Origin: an uncultured Alphaproteobacteria bacterium
Lineage (GTDB): Bacteria > Pseudomonadota > Alphaproteobacteria > HIMB59
DNA: 33,958 bases
Direction: 5' to 3'
NCBI GenBank assembly: GCA_902601865.1
Contig: CACKOX010000015.1
Span: 1 to 33,958, forward strand
Shown one piece after another: positions 9,648 to 18,504 of the stretch. Every line of letters begins with the position of its first letter. Within the stretch, counting starts at the first letter, position 1. The notes beneath the pieces were generated by a model, which searched no databases, was not told the DNA's origin, and saw only the letters and a program-made list of their open reading frames with translations. The position numbers and the translations under genes were made by a program.

Positions 9648-10586
9648 GTGGTTAAAAAGATTATAACGGCTAAACACAGAGGTTTTTGTGCCGGAGTTGA
9701 GAGAGCTGTTGAGATGGTTGAAAAAAGCCTAATAAAATATGGAGCCCCAGTTTATGTTCGCCATGAAATTGTTCATAATAAGTTTGTTGTCAACAATTTA
9801 AGAGAGAAAGGGGTTGTATTTGTAGACTCCTTAGAAGAAATACCTAAAAATACAAAACAACCAGTTATTTTTTCCGCCCATGGTGTTGCACAAAGAGTTA
9901 TCAACAAAGCTAAAGATTATAATTTGTTATTTTATGATGCCATTTGCCCATTAGTTAGCAAGATTCACAAAGAAATAATTCAGTTAGAAAACAACGAATA
10001 TAAAATAATAATGATTGGTCATGAACATCACCCAGAGGTTGATGGAACCGCAGGTCAATTAAAAGACATCAGTAATTTAACTTTAGTTCAAGATATCGAT
10101 GATGTTGAAAAATTATATTTTCCCTCAAGTCAAAAACTTGCCTACATAACACAAACAACGCTATCAGTATTTGACACACAAGATATTGTCAATGCTCTTG
10201 AAAAAAAATATCCTTCAATCCTTGCACCGAAAAAATCAGATATTTGCTACGCAACTTCTAATAGGCAATTATCTGTACAAGAGATGTCTAAAAATGTTGA
10301 TGCTTTTTTTGTCATCGGGGCGCACAATAGTTCTAATTCAATTAGGTTGGTTGAGACTGCTAAAAGATTTGGCTGCAAATATAGTGAATTAATAGAAAAT
10401 ATAAATGACTTTGATTACTCAACCCTAGCAGAATTCAATACAATAGGTCTGACGGCTAGCGCCTCCGCTCCAGAAGAGCAATTAAATATGTTCATTGATC
10501 AAATTAAAAAGGTTTATGCAATCGAAGTTTTGAATTTTAAAGAAGATGAAAACATAACCTTTAAAATACCTAATTTTCTTAATTAA
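9648..10586 (+). CDS. ispH: 4-hydroxy-3-methylbut-2-enyl diphosphate reductase (GTG start)
   Basis: AKHRGFCAGVERAVEMVE, FSAHGVAQRV, DAICPLVSKIHKE, GHEHHPEVDGTAGQ, DICYATSNRQLSVQEM. Confidence 0.97.
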   Translation: MVKKIITAKHRGFCAGVERAVEMVEKSLIKYGAPVYVRHEIVHNKFVVNNLREKGVVFVDSLEEIPKNTKQPVIFSAHGVAQRVINKAKDYNLLFYDAICPLVSKIHKEIIQLENNEYKIIMIGHEHHPEVDGTAGQLKDISNLTLVQDIDDVEKLYFPSSQKLAYITQTTLSVFDTQDIVNALEKKYPSILAPKKSDICYATSNRQLSVQEMSKNVDAFFVIGAHNSSNSIRLVETAKRFGCKYSELIENINDFDYSTLAEFNTIGLTASASAPEEQLNMFIDQIKKVYAIEVLNFKEDENITFKIPNFLN

Positions 10587-11394
10587 ATTTTCTTCTATAA
10601 AAAACATCCACTAAAGTCATATGAGGAAGGGTTAGAGCAGCTAATCCAATAAACAAAGTTTTTATAAACGACTCTTCAAAAGAATAATTATTATAAAGAT
10701 AGACTATTGCTAAGCTCCCCCCAATCCATGTTAGTAGAGTGAAAGAGATAGTAGTTATGCTTACAAACTTATTATTGGATAAGTGTTTTGATGTATCTTT
10801 AAGTATTGATTTAACGTGTTTAAATGTATGAATAAAACAAAAATAAATTGAGAAGCCAACAAGTGGTTCAGTCAAAAAAACAATCAGTAATACAATAATC
10901 ATTTCCAAAAGACCCCATCTTAATCTTGGCACAATGAATGCTAAGTAACTATATCTTAGTAATAGAATGAAGTAGAAAAAATATGCTATGAAAAGATAGT
11001 TTTGAAGATGGACAAAAGATGAATTAGATAAAAAAGCAAATATTTCAAATGTTTCACTTGTGTGAAAAAAAATAATCCCAAATACAATATTTAAACCATG
11101 GGTTATCGATATTGACCACTTATATTTTCCTAACTCTAAATAAGACCAATCACATAATCCAAAATGAATAACGCTCATAAAAATGAATATAAATAAAGCG
11201 ACCACAGGAAAGTAAATCCAAAACACAATTACAGACGCAGATATAATCAAATATAATATAACAAAAATAAAAAAATCTTTTCTTGTCTTGTATCCTAATA
11301 AAGCTGCAACAGCTCCATCAAAAGAGCCGTGGGGAACGCCTATGAAAGAAACCATACAAAGTGCGAGTAATGAGATAAAGCTTAGTTCATACAT
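10579..11394 (-). CDS. blh: Beta-carotene 15,15'-dioxygenase, Brp/Blh family (retinal-forming)
   Basis: Multi-TM protein with conserved His motifs GVPHGSFDGAVA, SVIHFGLCDWSYLE, FIHTFKHVKSIL, LPHMTLVDVFY; adjacent to crtY and proteorhodopsin. Confidence 0.93.
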   Translation of the reverse strand: MYELSFISLLALCMVSFIGVPHGSFDGAVAALLGYKTRKDFFIFVILYLIISASVIVFWIYFPVVALFIFIFMSVIHFGLCDWSYLELGKYKWSISITHGLNIVFGIIFFHTSETFEIFAFLSNSSFVHLQNYLFIAYFFYFILLLRYSYLAFIVPRLRWGLLEMIIVLLIVFLTEPLVGFSIYFCFIHTFKHVKSILKDTSKHLSNNKFVSITTISFTLLTWIGGSLAIVYLYNNYSFEESFIKTLFIGLAALTLPHMTLVDVFYRRKFN

Positions 11395-12480
11395 TTAGTT
11401 AATAATAGTACCAAGAGCACTTTTTATAAATTTATATTTAGGCATTGACATTATGACCTTTAATTTTGTTGCTGTATTAGATATACCCATCATAAATGAT
11501 GCAAACTCATTACCATTTAGTGAATTAGCCATATTAATAAAAATTTTTTCAGTCCCATTATTATTTTTTAAGTAATTGACAAATACTTTATCCATCCACT
11601 GATCAAAATAGGAATGATGTTTTTTCTTAGAGTCTTCCTTATGTTTCACTAAGTTTTTTAGAAAAAAAGAAAAAGCATACCCTGTTGATATTTTAGTGGC
11701 GCCCCCTCTTGAGCCAATATTAATATAATTTTTGTATGATTTATTTCTAATATCATACATCGGTAAAGCTCCTTTTTCTTCGTCAACTATTGTATATTCA
11801 GATATCTTTAACTTTGTCTCAATATATTTTTTAATTTGATCTTTATACCAACTATCAGCTTGGATTTCTGATGAGAAAACTGTTGACTCAACTAATACTT
11901 TATTCTCATTTATCGGCAAACAATACATAAAGTGTAATCCAACATTTTGGTCAACACGAAAATCCATTAAAGTAACTTTTTTGTTATCAATAACTTGCTT
12001 TGTATCTATAAGGTACCCAAAGAAATGCTGCTTAACCTTATTTTCCTCTAATTTTGGTGTTCTAGAGTCATAAATTTTCTTTGCATAAACTTTTTCGCCG
12101 TTATCAAGCTCAATCTCAAAATATTTCTCTAAATTACCAATACGATGAACATTTAGTGTTTTAATGGACAAATTTTCTAGGCTGTCTAAACAATATTTTT
12201 TCCAATCCTGAAACCGTATTGTGCAATATGGTAAATCTTTAGTTTCATGCAATATACATTCATTTGCCAAGTAAAATTCCCAATTAAACCATTTTTTTTG
12301 TGTAAGATTGCTAAAATTTTCCATCCAATCTGTCATCCAGAATGCAAAAAAATTATTTCTTTTATTATAATATTCTTTATCGATACCAATAAGACTATGG
12401 TTCGTTCCAGCATAATTTAATTTAGCTGTAGCAAGAGCACTAGCGCCCATACCTATAAAAGCGACGTCATATATTTTCAT
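11395..12480 (-). CDS. crtY: Lycopene beta-cyclase (CrtY type)
   Basis: N-terminal dinucleotide-binding-like VAFIGMGASALATAKLNY; FHMYCLP-like LHFMYCLPINENKVLVESTVFS; INIGSRGGATKISTGYAFSFF; located in the crt cluster. Confidence 0.9.
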   Translation of the reverse strand: MKIYDVAFIGMGASALATAKLNYAGTNHSLIGIDKEYYNKRNNFFAFWMTDWMENFSNLTQKKWFNWEFYLANECILHETKDLPYCTIRFQDWKKYCLDSLENLSIKTLNVHRIGNLEKYFEIELDNGEKVYAKKIYDSRTPKLEENKVKQHFFGYLIDTKQVIDNKKVTLMDFRVDQNVGLHFMYCLPINENKVLVESTVFSSEIQADSWYKDQIKKYIETKLKISEYTIVDEEKGALPMYDIRNKSYKNYINIGSRGGATKISTGYAFSFFLKNLVKHKEDSKKKHHSYFDQWMDKVFVNYLKNNNGTEKIFINMANSLNGNEFASFMMGISNTATKLKVIMSMPKYKFIKSALGTIIN

Positions 12481-13342
12481 TTTTAAAATTATCTCTAATT
12501 GGTTTATAGGATGTAAAAATACTCTTTAAAAACAAAAACTCAGGTATTGAAACTATTGTAATCCATAACTTCTCTAATTTATTTAAATAAACTCTTTCGA
12601 ATTGATACGCATAACCTTTCTTCTTAATTTTATTACCAATCCCTTTATAGATTTTTGCCGCGAAAAATATCGCTAATCTTGTTCTTAAAGGAATAAATTT
12701 CATGCCACAAAAACCATTTGCATAAAACTTTTCAGAGAGTTCTATTAAGTTTTTAATTGATAATTCAATTATTTTATTTTTTTGGTCATCAATGTTATTA
12801 TCTGTTAAATCACTTAAGGTAATTTGTCCTATCCATTCCTGAGGTAAATACACTCTATTTAATTTAGCATCTTCAAATACATCTCTTGCAATATTAGTCA
12901 ATTGCATTGCAATTCCTAGATCAACAGCATGCTTTCTGGCTTTATTATTTTTAGTATTAATAATTGGCAGCATCATCAAACCAACTGTTCCAGCCACTCT
13001 ATAGGAGTACTCTACTAATTCCCTCTCATCAGCAATTCTAACGTTTTGTTGATCGCTTATTAATCCATCTATTAAATCATTTAAAATATTTAAATTGATT
13101 TGGTTTTGCTTAAAGAAAATATTGATTTCAGATGTCTTGTTATCCTTAACTTGTTCAAATATATCTTTTATTTGAGAGGACGTATCTATATCAGAACTAT
13201 CAGCAACGTCATCTAGATAGCGGCATATGCTATAAAGTTTTGAAGCAGCAATTCTATTTTTCTTAGGTAAGAAAAAACTTGCCCAATAAAAACTTTTACC
13301 CTCTGATTTAATGCTATAGGTGTTTGTTTTAAAAGATGTCAC
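12467..13342 (-). CDS. crtB: Phytoene synthase
   Basis: SFYWASFFLPKKNRIAASKLYSICRYLDDVADS (first Asp-rich motif), LGIAMQLTNIARDVFEDAKLNRVYLPQEW (second Asp motif). Confidence 0.96.
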   Translation of the reverse strand: MTSFKTNTYSIKSEGKSFYWASFFLPKKNRIAASKLYSICRYLDDVADSSDIDTSSQIKDIFEQVKDNKTSEINIFFKQNQINLNILNDLIDGLISDQQNVRIADERELVEYSYRVAGTVGLMMLPIINTKNNKARKHAVDLGIAMQLTNIARDVFEDAKLNRVYLPQEWIGQITLSDLTDNNIDDQKNKIIELSIKNLIELSEKFYANGFCGMKFIPLRTRLAIFFAAKIYKGIGNKIKKKGYAYQFERVYLNKLEKLWITIVSIPEFLFLKSIFTSYKPIRDNFKNENI

Positions 13343-13343
13343 C

Positions 13344-14831
13344 TTAATGACTAACTTTAAAATCCTTAATTATAAGTTTCTCAATCACCTTAGCTGAACA
13401 CAGCACTCCTGGTATTCCAGCTCCTGGATGTGATCCTGCTGCAGAGAAATACAGATTTGATATTTTTTTATCCCTATTGTGATAACGAAACCATGCCGAT
13501 TGAGAAAAAATTGGAGCTACTGAAAACCCTGCTCCATATTTTGATCTATAATCTTTTTTAAAATCTTCAGGAGTCATCCAAAACTCTGCCTCTATATTTT
13601 CTGTTAACCCGGGCATAATGGTTCTATCTAAGGCTTCGACTATTTTATCTTTAAGTTTTGGCCCTTCTGAATCCCATTGAACATCTCCCTGAAGATTGGG
13701 AACAGGGCATAACACGTAAAAACTATCACATCCCTCAGGAGCAAAAGTTTCATCTGTTGCAGTAGGTCGGTGAAGATAAAGTGAAAAATCATCTGTTAAA
13801 ATTTTTTTCTCAAAAATATCGTGTAGTAATTCTTTATATCTCTCAGACATCCAAATAGTGTGGTGAGCAACGTTAGAAAATTTTTTCTTAGATCCAAAAA
13901 AAAGAACATACAGACCCATAGAATAGTGTGTAAATTTTTTAGGCTTTAAAAGACTGTCTCTTGAATACTTTGAAGGCAACATCTCACTATAAACTGTGGG
14001 AGGATCTGCATTACATATTACAAGATCTGCTTCTATTTTACTTCCGTCTGTAAGTACAACATTTTCTGCTTTACCGTTAGTTATAGAAATTCTTTCAACA
14101 TCGGACTGTTTTTTTATATCAATGCCTTGCCTTACCATTAAATTTTCTAGCTCTTTTACAATTTTACCAGTGCCACCCATACAAAAGTACACTCCCCATT
14201 TTCGCTCGAGGTAGTGTATCAAAGCGTATATAGATGTGGTTGTAAATGGATTACCTCCAACTAACAAAGGATGTATTGAAAATGCCTTCCGTAGATACTT
14301 ATTTTTTAATTTGCTATTTACCAATTGACTAACTGTTAAATAGCTCTTTAGTTTGATTAAAGAGGGTAATTGTTTTGCCATTTCCCAGAATGAAATAAAG
14401 GGTTTATCTGATAGCTTTTCAAAGCCTATCTCAAAAATATCTTTTGATGTTTTTAATAATTTGTCATAGCCTTTGACATCATTTTCATCAAATTTTCTAA
14501 TTTCATTATTTGTATCTTCTATAGAAGGTCGATAATCAAAAGTTTTCCCATTATGAAAGTAAAACCTATACCAAGGGTCTAAGGATTTGAAATCTAAATG
14601 ATCTTTAAGGTCTTCTCCAAATAACTCGAATAGTTCTTCAAATAAGAATGGGGCTGTTATTACTGTTGGTCCAGCATCGTGTTTGTAGCCACCTTTCTCG
14701 AACACTCTGGCCCTCCCACCGAGCATGTTAAGCCTCTCAATAAGTGTGACGTCAAAACCTAGCTTTCTGCACCTTAACGCTGCAGCTAGTCCACCAAATC
14801 CCCCACCAATAACTACAACTTTTTTACTCAA
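13344..14831 (-). CDS. crtI: Phytoene desaturase (apparent TTG start)
   Basis: KKVVVIGGGFGGLAAALRCRKLGFDVTLIERLNMLGGRARVFEKGGYKHDAGPTVITAPFLFEELF; C-terminal YFSAAGSHPGAGIPGVLCSAKV. Reverse complement at 14831 reads TTG AGT AAA AAA GTT. Confidence 0.97.
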   Translation of the reverse strand: MSKKVVVIGGGFGGLAAALRCRKLGFDVTLIERLNMLGGRARVFEKGGYKHDAGPTVITAPFLFEELFELFGEDLKDHLDFKSLDPWYRFYFHNGKTFDYRPSIEDTNNEIRKFDENDVKGYDKLLKTSKDIFEIGFEKLSDKPFISFWEMAKQLPSLIKLKSYLTVSQLVNSKLKNKYLRKAFSIHPLLVGGNPFTTTSIYALIHYLERKWGVYFCMGGTGKIVKELENLMVRQGIDIKKQSDVERISITNGKAENVVLTDGSKIEADLVICNADPPTVYSEMLPSKYSRDSLLKPKKFTHYSMGLYVLFFGSKKKFSNVAHHTIWMSERYKELLHDIFEKKILTDDFSLYLHRPTATDETFAPEGCDSFYVLCPVPNLQGDVQWDSEGPKLKDKIVEALDRTIMPGLTENIEAEFWMTPEDFKKDYRSKYGAGFSVAPIFSQSAWFRYHNRDKKISNLYFSAAGSHPGAGIPGVLCSAKVIEKLIIKDFKVSH

Positions 14832-14857
14832 GATAATAAAATATAGGAATTTTAGAT

Positions 14858-14892
14858 AAAAAAAAACCAGGCAAGTTAGCCTTGCCTGGTTT
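14858..14892 (-). terminator. Rho-independent terminator downstream of proteorhodopsin
   Basis: Perfect 12-bp inverted repeat AAACCAGGCAAG (14864-14875) / CTTGCCTGGTTT (14881-14892), loop of 5 nt. On the minus strand it is followed by a run of T residues. Confidence 0.93.
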
Positions 14893-14912
14893 AAATAGGT
14901 TATAAAGCTTTA

Positions 14913-15680
14913 TTAAGCTTTTTTGCCTGAAGATGCTACAGCAGCAGCCCAAATAACTGCGACAAAAGCGATCTTATTCACAACGTCAGCAACGTTATAG
15001 ATAACGTTTAATGTTACGGCATCAGCTCCTCCAGTTAAGTAACCGAAGAAATATCCTAAAGGATAAATAGCCCAACCAACAGTAACGATCCATCTCATTG
15101 TGTTGAAAGCTGTTTGAACAGCTGCAGGACACTTGTCAGCAGCAGCTTTACCAGCTTCACCAGCAAAAATTTCATATAAAATGTATGCCCAACCAGCTAG
15201 ACCTACAATGAATCCTGCCCATGCGTTGATGAAGCCTGCTTCACCAGCATAACCAGCTACAAGCATTACTAAAGTACCAATTAATAGTCTCCAGAAAATA
15301 CCAGCTGAAACTGTAGCAACAGCAGCAAGGATTATGTAAAATTCAATCATCTGTAAAGGAACAGTGATTAACCAGTCAACATATCTATAAACAGTAGGTG
15401 TAGCACCTGTTGTTACCCACACTTCTCTCATGTAGAAGTAGTGAACTGCAGCAACTAAACAAACAAGACCACCAAGTGCAAGAGATGTCTTCCACTTACC
15501 TGATACGTTGTTAGTCTCTAAAAAAAAGAATGCAGTAGCGGCAACCATACACATTGAGATAACCCAAAAAGATATCCCAACAAAGTCGTTTGGCTCTAAG
15601 CCAACGCTTGCAGAAGCTATTCCTGGCAGTGCAACTAATGCAGCTGTTGGGATAGCCATTGATTTCAAAAACTTAATCAT
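14913..15680 (-). CDS. Proteorhodopsin, predicted blue-tuned proton pump
   Basis: Seven-TM rhodopsin; VYRYVDWLITVPLQMIEFYIILAA (Asp97, Gln at tuning position 105, Glu108 equivalents), HYFYMREVW (His75 equivalent), NVADVVNKIAFVAVIW (retinal Lys). SD AAGGAG upstream of ATG. Confidence 0.98.
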   Translation of the reverse strand: MIKFLKSMAIPTAALVALPGIASASVGLEPNDFVGISFWVISMCMVAATAFFFLETNNVSGKWKTSLALGGLVCLVAAVHYFYMREVWVTTGATPTVYRYVDWLITVPLQMIEFYIILAAVATVSAGIFWRLLIGTLVMLVAGYAGEAGFINAWAGFIVGLAGWAYILYEIFAGEAGKAAADKCPAAVQTAFNTMRWIVTVGWAIYPLGYFFGYLTGGADAVTLNVIYNVADVVNKIAFVAVIWAAAVASSGKKA

Positions 15681-15758
15681 TGAGTACTCCTTTTCTTAAG
15701 TTCTAAAACTTATAACAGAATCCTAAAAGTTAGGATTTGTTAATTTGAACGGATTATA
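15681..15758 (-). promoter_or_regulatory. Proteorhodopsin promoter and 5'UTR: TATAAT -10 box, two stem-loops, AGGAG RBS
   Basis: Minus strand: CCTATAATCC gives a -10 at 15758-15753; stem-loops AATCCTAA-AAG-TTAGGATT (15719-15737) and TAAGTT-CTAA-AACTTA (15697-15712); RBS AAAAGGAGTACTCAATG. No clear -35 recognised. Confidence 0.55.
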
Positions 15759-15819
15759 GGTATAAATTGCAAAAAAAAAATACTTAATATGACTTTTATT
15801 AATATATTTTGGGAGTATA

Positions 15820-16041
15820 GTGGGTAAAAAAATGGCTATTTTTCAAGATAGTGTACTGTTTAATGGGTTTTTATTCTTTTTATCCACACTGTTGTTATGG
15901 ATATTGCTGAAATTCAACAAAAGCTACATAAATAACAAAAAAACTAAGAAAACCCTTAATTTAATTATTTATTTGGTTTTTATTGGAGTCATTATATTCA
16001 TTTTTGATAATCACACGTCACATTATTTAGATAACTTGTAA
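15820..16041 (+). CDS. Small membrane protein of unknown function (GTG start; ATG at 15832 also possible)
   Basis: 73 aa with two predicted hydrophobic helices; GGGAG immediately upstream; ends 4 bp before the diphosphate synthase ORF. Confidence 0.6.
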   Translation: MGKKMAIFQDSVLFNGFLFFLSTLLLWILLKFNKSYINNKKTKKTLNLIIYLVFIGVIIFIFDNHTSHYLDNL

Positions 16042-16045
16042 GTAC

Positions 16046-16945
16046 ATGAAAATAAGTGCAACCTTTGACGAAACACAAATTAAAGCATTTTCTCTTAATT
16101 TTGATAAAAAGCTCCTCCGACACATTGAAAAATTAAAGTCACCTGATAAACGCATCAAAAAGGCTATGCTTTATTTTGCCAAAACTGGGGGAAAAAGGAT
16201 CAGACCTTTCTTGCTTTATTACATGGGTTCATTTTTAAATATTAAGCCTAGCCTATTAGATGACTTTGCCCTCTCAATTGAGTGTGTTCATCTTCATTCT
16301 TTAATTCATGATGATTTGCCCTCTATGGATAACGACGACTATAGAAGAGGAAGGCTAACTGTTCACAAAAAATTTGATGAGGCCACTGCTGTCTTAGCTG
16401 GAGATATGTTCCAGGTCTTATCAGTCAAAACTCTAGCAGAGTCAAAATACCTTTCTGCTAGTCAAAAAGTAAACTCAATTCAGATGCTCTCCAAAGCTAA
16501 TGGCATGGAAGGCTTAATAGCAGGACAATCCTTAGATATTTATATGAAAAAAAATTCTACTATAAAACAAATAGAGGAGATGTATCTTTTAAAAACAGGC
16601 GCTCTATTTAGTTTGTGCTTCAATCTTCTTTTAAACGTAAAAAATTTGAATCTGAGTAAGAAGAGAGATCTAAAAATTATTGGCAATACCATTGGGAAAA
16701 TTTTTCAAATTACGGATGATATGTTAGATAGATGGGGTAATGAGCGTGAAGTTGGTAAAAAAATTAAAAAAGACTCAAAAAAAGCGAGTATTGCTTATAA
16801 GCTTAGTCGTGTTGAATGCACGAAATATCTAAAACAAATACAAAATAAAAATTACAAAACAATGGAAAAATTCTTTGGTACAAATAAGGAGGCCTTGCTA
16901 TACATGTCAAGTCTTGTAAACTTTATTGTCAATCGTGTTAAATAA
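16046..16945 (+). CDS. Polyprenyl (geranylgeranyl/farnesyl) diphosphate synthase, CrtE/IspA-like
   Basis: GGKRIRPFLLYYMG, LIHDDLPSMDNDDYRRGRLTVHKKFDEATAVLAGD (FARM), FQITDDMLDRWGNEREVGKKIKKD (SARM). Confidence 0.94.
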   Translation: MKISATFDETQIKAFSLNFDKKLLRHIEKLKSPDKRIKKAMLYFAKTGGKRIRPFLLYYMGSFLNIKPSLLDDFALSIECVHLHSLIHDDLPSMDNDDYRRGRLTVHKKFDEATAVLAGDMFQVLSVKTLAESKYLSASQKVNSIQMLSKANGMEGLIAGQSLDIYMKKNSTIKQIEEMYLLKTGALFSLCFNLLLNVKNLNLSKKRDLKIIGNTIGKIFQITDDMLDRWGNEREVGKKIKKDSKKASIAYKLSRVECTKYLKQIQNKNYKTMEKFFGTNKEALLYMSSLVNFIVNRVK

Positions 16946-16984
16946 AGAAAAAGATTTTTTAATATATGAAACGGTTCACATTAA

Positions 16985-17458
16985 ATGACAATCAATGAAA
17001 ATGAATTAGTTGATGCGCGTGTAGCTTGGGGAGATGGTATAATTGCAATTTCAAAAGCCTATGAAAAATTAGGCATTGATGATGCCACAATAGTTGCAAA
17101 TGAAATGTTAGATCAGCTATATGGGTTTGAGTTTGGGCCAGTCTTATTTAAACCAACCCTTAGTGGGGGCAGCCAAACATTTCGATCAAATAAAGAGGGC
17201 GCCTTATCTTATTTTATTGGAAATAACCCAAAGTACCCTTTGGATAGTGGATTTGGAATTAAATCTTGGCGTGAAGTTAAATCAGAAACATCTTCAACAT
17301 TTGTTGAGGAGAATATCGCCATGTGGATGGGCTGGGTAACACTGATCGACAAAAAGGGAGATCAGGTTAAAGTTGATAAAAGTTGGGGTTATAAAAAAAC
17401 TAAAAACGGTTCATTGAAAATAGTATTGCACCACTCTTCACTTCCTTATGAATTATAA
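16985..17458 (+). CDS. Conserved hypothetical, possible NTF2/SnoaL-like fold
   Basis: 157 aa ORF; soluble; C-terminal AMWMGWVTLIDKKGDQVKVDKSWGYKKTKNGSLKIVLHHSSLPYE resembles the beta-sheet end of SnoaL-like proteins. Confidence 0.6.
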   Translation: MTINENELVDARVAWGDGIIAISKAYEKLGIDDATIVANEMLDQLYGFEFGPVLFKPTLSGGSQTFRSNKEGALSYFIGNNPKYPLDSGFGIKSWREVKSETSSTFVEENIAMWMGWVTLIDKKGDQVKVDKSWGYKKTKNGSLKIVLHHSSLPYEL

Positions 17459-17498
17459 AAACTCATTTTACTCATAGAGGACATATTATACTTAATTG

Positions 17499-17526
17499 GG
17501 TTACTAAAATTTAATCGCTAGTAACC
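17499..17526. terminator. Possible bidirectional hairpin between convergent genes
   Basis: Inverted repeat GGTTACTA (17499-17506) / TAGTAACC (17519-17526), 12-nt loop, between gene ends 17458(+) and 17511(-). Confidence 0.4.
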
Positions 17527-17909
17527 TTTAGGATATATTCGAGAGGTTTTCCCTCTATCGTAAATTCATCGTAAAGATTTGAATTGAATGTAATTTTTAT
17601 AAAATTATCTTTTAAATTAAAAAAGCGTTGAGGAACATGCACCCAGTTAGAATAAACTCTTGTAATTTTTATATCATTTACAAATAATTGTAAGTATCCC
17701 ATATTAGGTTGATTTTCACTTCCAATTTGTGAGGGGTTTAATGTAAAATTTTCTAAATTAATATATAAATTATATCCATCCACTTTATCTTTTATAATTT
17801 CTAAATTAATCAAAGGATAAGGCTTCTCGGCATCTATCTTGTTTCCAGGGTGATGAGCAAAACAATTAATGGATATAAATAATAAAAATATTGAAAATTT
17901 AATATTCAT
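17511..17909 (-). CDS. Exported hypothetical protein
   Basis: 132 aa with signal peptide MNIKFSIFLLFISINCFA followed by HHPGNK; no recognised domain. Confidence 0.55.
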   Translation of the reverse strand: MNIKFSIFLLFISINCFAHHPGNKIDAEKPYPLINLEIIKDKVDGYNLYINLENFTLNPSQIGSENQPNMGYLQLFVNDIKITRVYSNWVHVPQRFFNLKDNFIKITFNSNLYDEFTIEGKPLEYILKVTSD

Positions 17910-17963
17910 TAAGATTAAATATATTATTTATTACTTTTTGTTAAATGATTATCTGTTTCAAAT

Positions 17964-18377
17964 TTATGTACATAAATCTTTCGAGTACATTTCGATGAAA
18001 GTATTATCTTTATAATTATAAATCGTAATATTAATTATTTTTTTATCAGATGATTTGTTTTGTATAAAGATTCTACAATTATCAGTATTGTATCTATGAA
18101 ATTCATAAATTTTTTCTATTTTTGAAAAATCAGCCTTTCCATACTTTAAGATTAAATCGTTCAAGGGTTTATTTAAAAATAGCTCTATATCTTTGAAATG
18201 TTCAACAATTTCTTCATTTTCTTCAACGTTTTCCTCTGCCTCTGGGGTATATATAATTTTAGGAATGGGCTCTGGTTTTATAACCTTCTCTTCCACATCA
18301 GTTGTCTCACAACTCACTGTAATAATAAGTAATGTAATAAAAATGAAATATTTAAATGGAATTATAAAAGTCATCAA
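17964..18377 (-). CDS. Putative lipoprotein, hypothetical
   Basis: 137 aa; N-terminal hydrophobic stretch ending LLIITVSCETTD (lipobox-like), then an acidic/Pro-rich linker; no recognised domain. Confidence 0.55.
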   Translation of the reverse strand: MMTFIIPFKYFIFITLLIITVSCETTDVEEKVIKPEPIPKIIYTPEAEENVEENEEIVEHFKDIELFLNKPLNDLILKYGKADFSKIEKIYEFHRYNTDNCRIFIQNKSSDKKIINITIYNYKDNTFIEMYSKDLCT

Positions 18378-18504
18378 TTTCCTAAATTATTAGGTAAATA
18401 AAGTTCACATGCAATTTCTATATTAAAAACAAAATATAACAATCGAAACTAAGTTGTATCTTGTCCACTTTTTTCTTTGAGTTATATAGTTTATAATCTT
18501 ATTT

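Noticed and set aside
15053-15066. TATCC-TAAA-GGATA inverted repeat, similar to the PR leader palindrome
   Set aside because: Lies within the PR coding sequence (YPLGYF region) and is most simply a codon coincidence.
15508-15699. 63-aa plus-strand ORF antisense to proteorhodopsin
   Set aside because: Overlaps the PR 5' coding region; no independent support.
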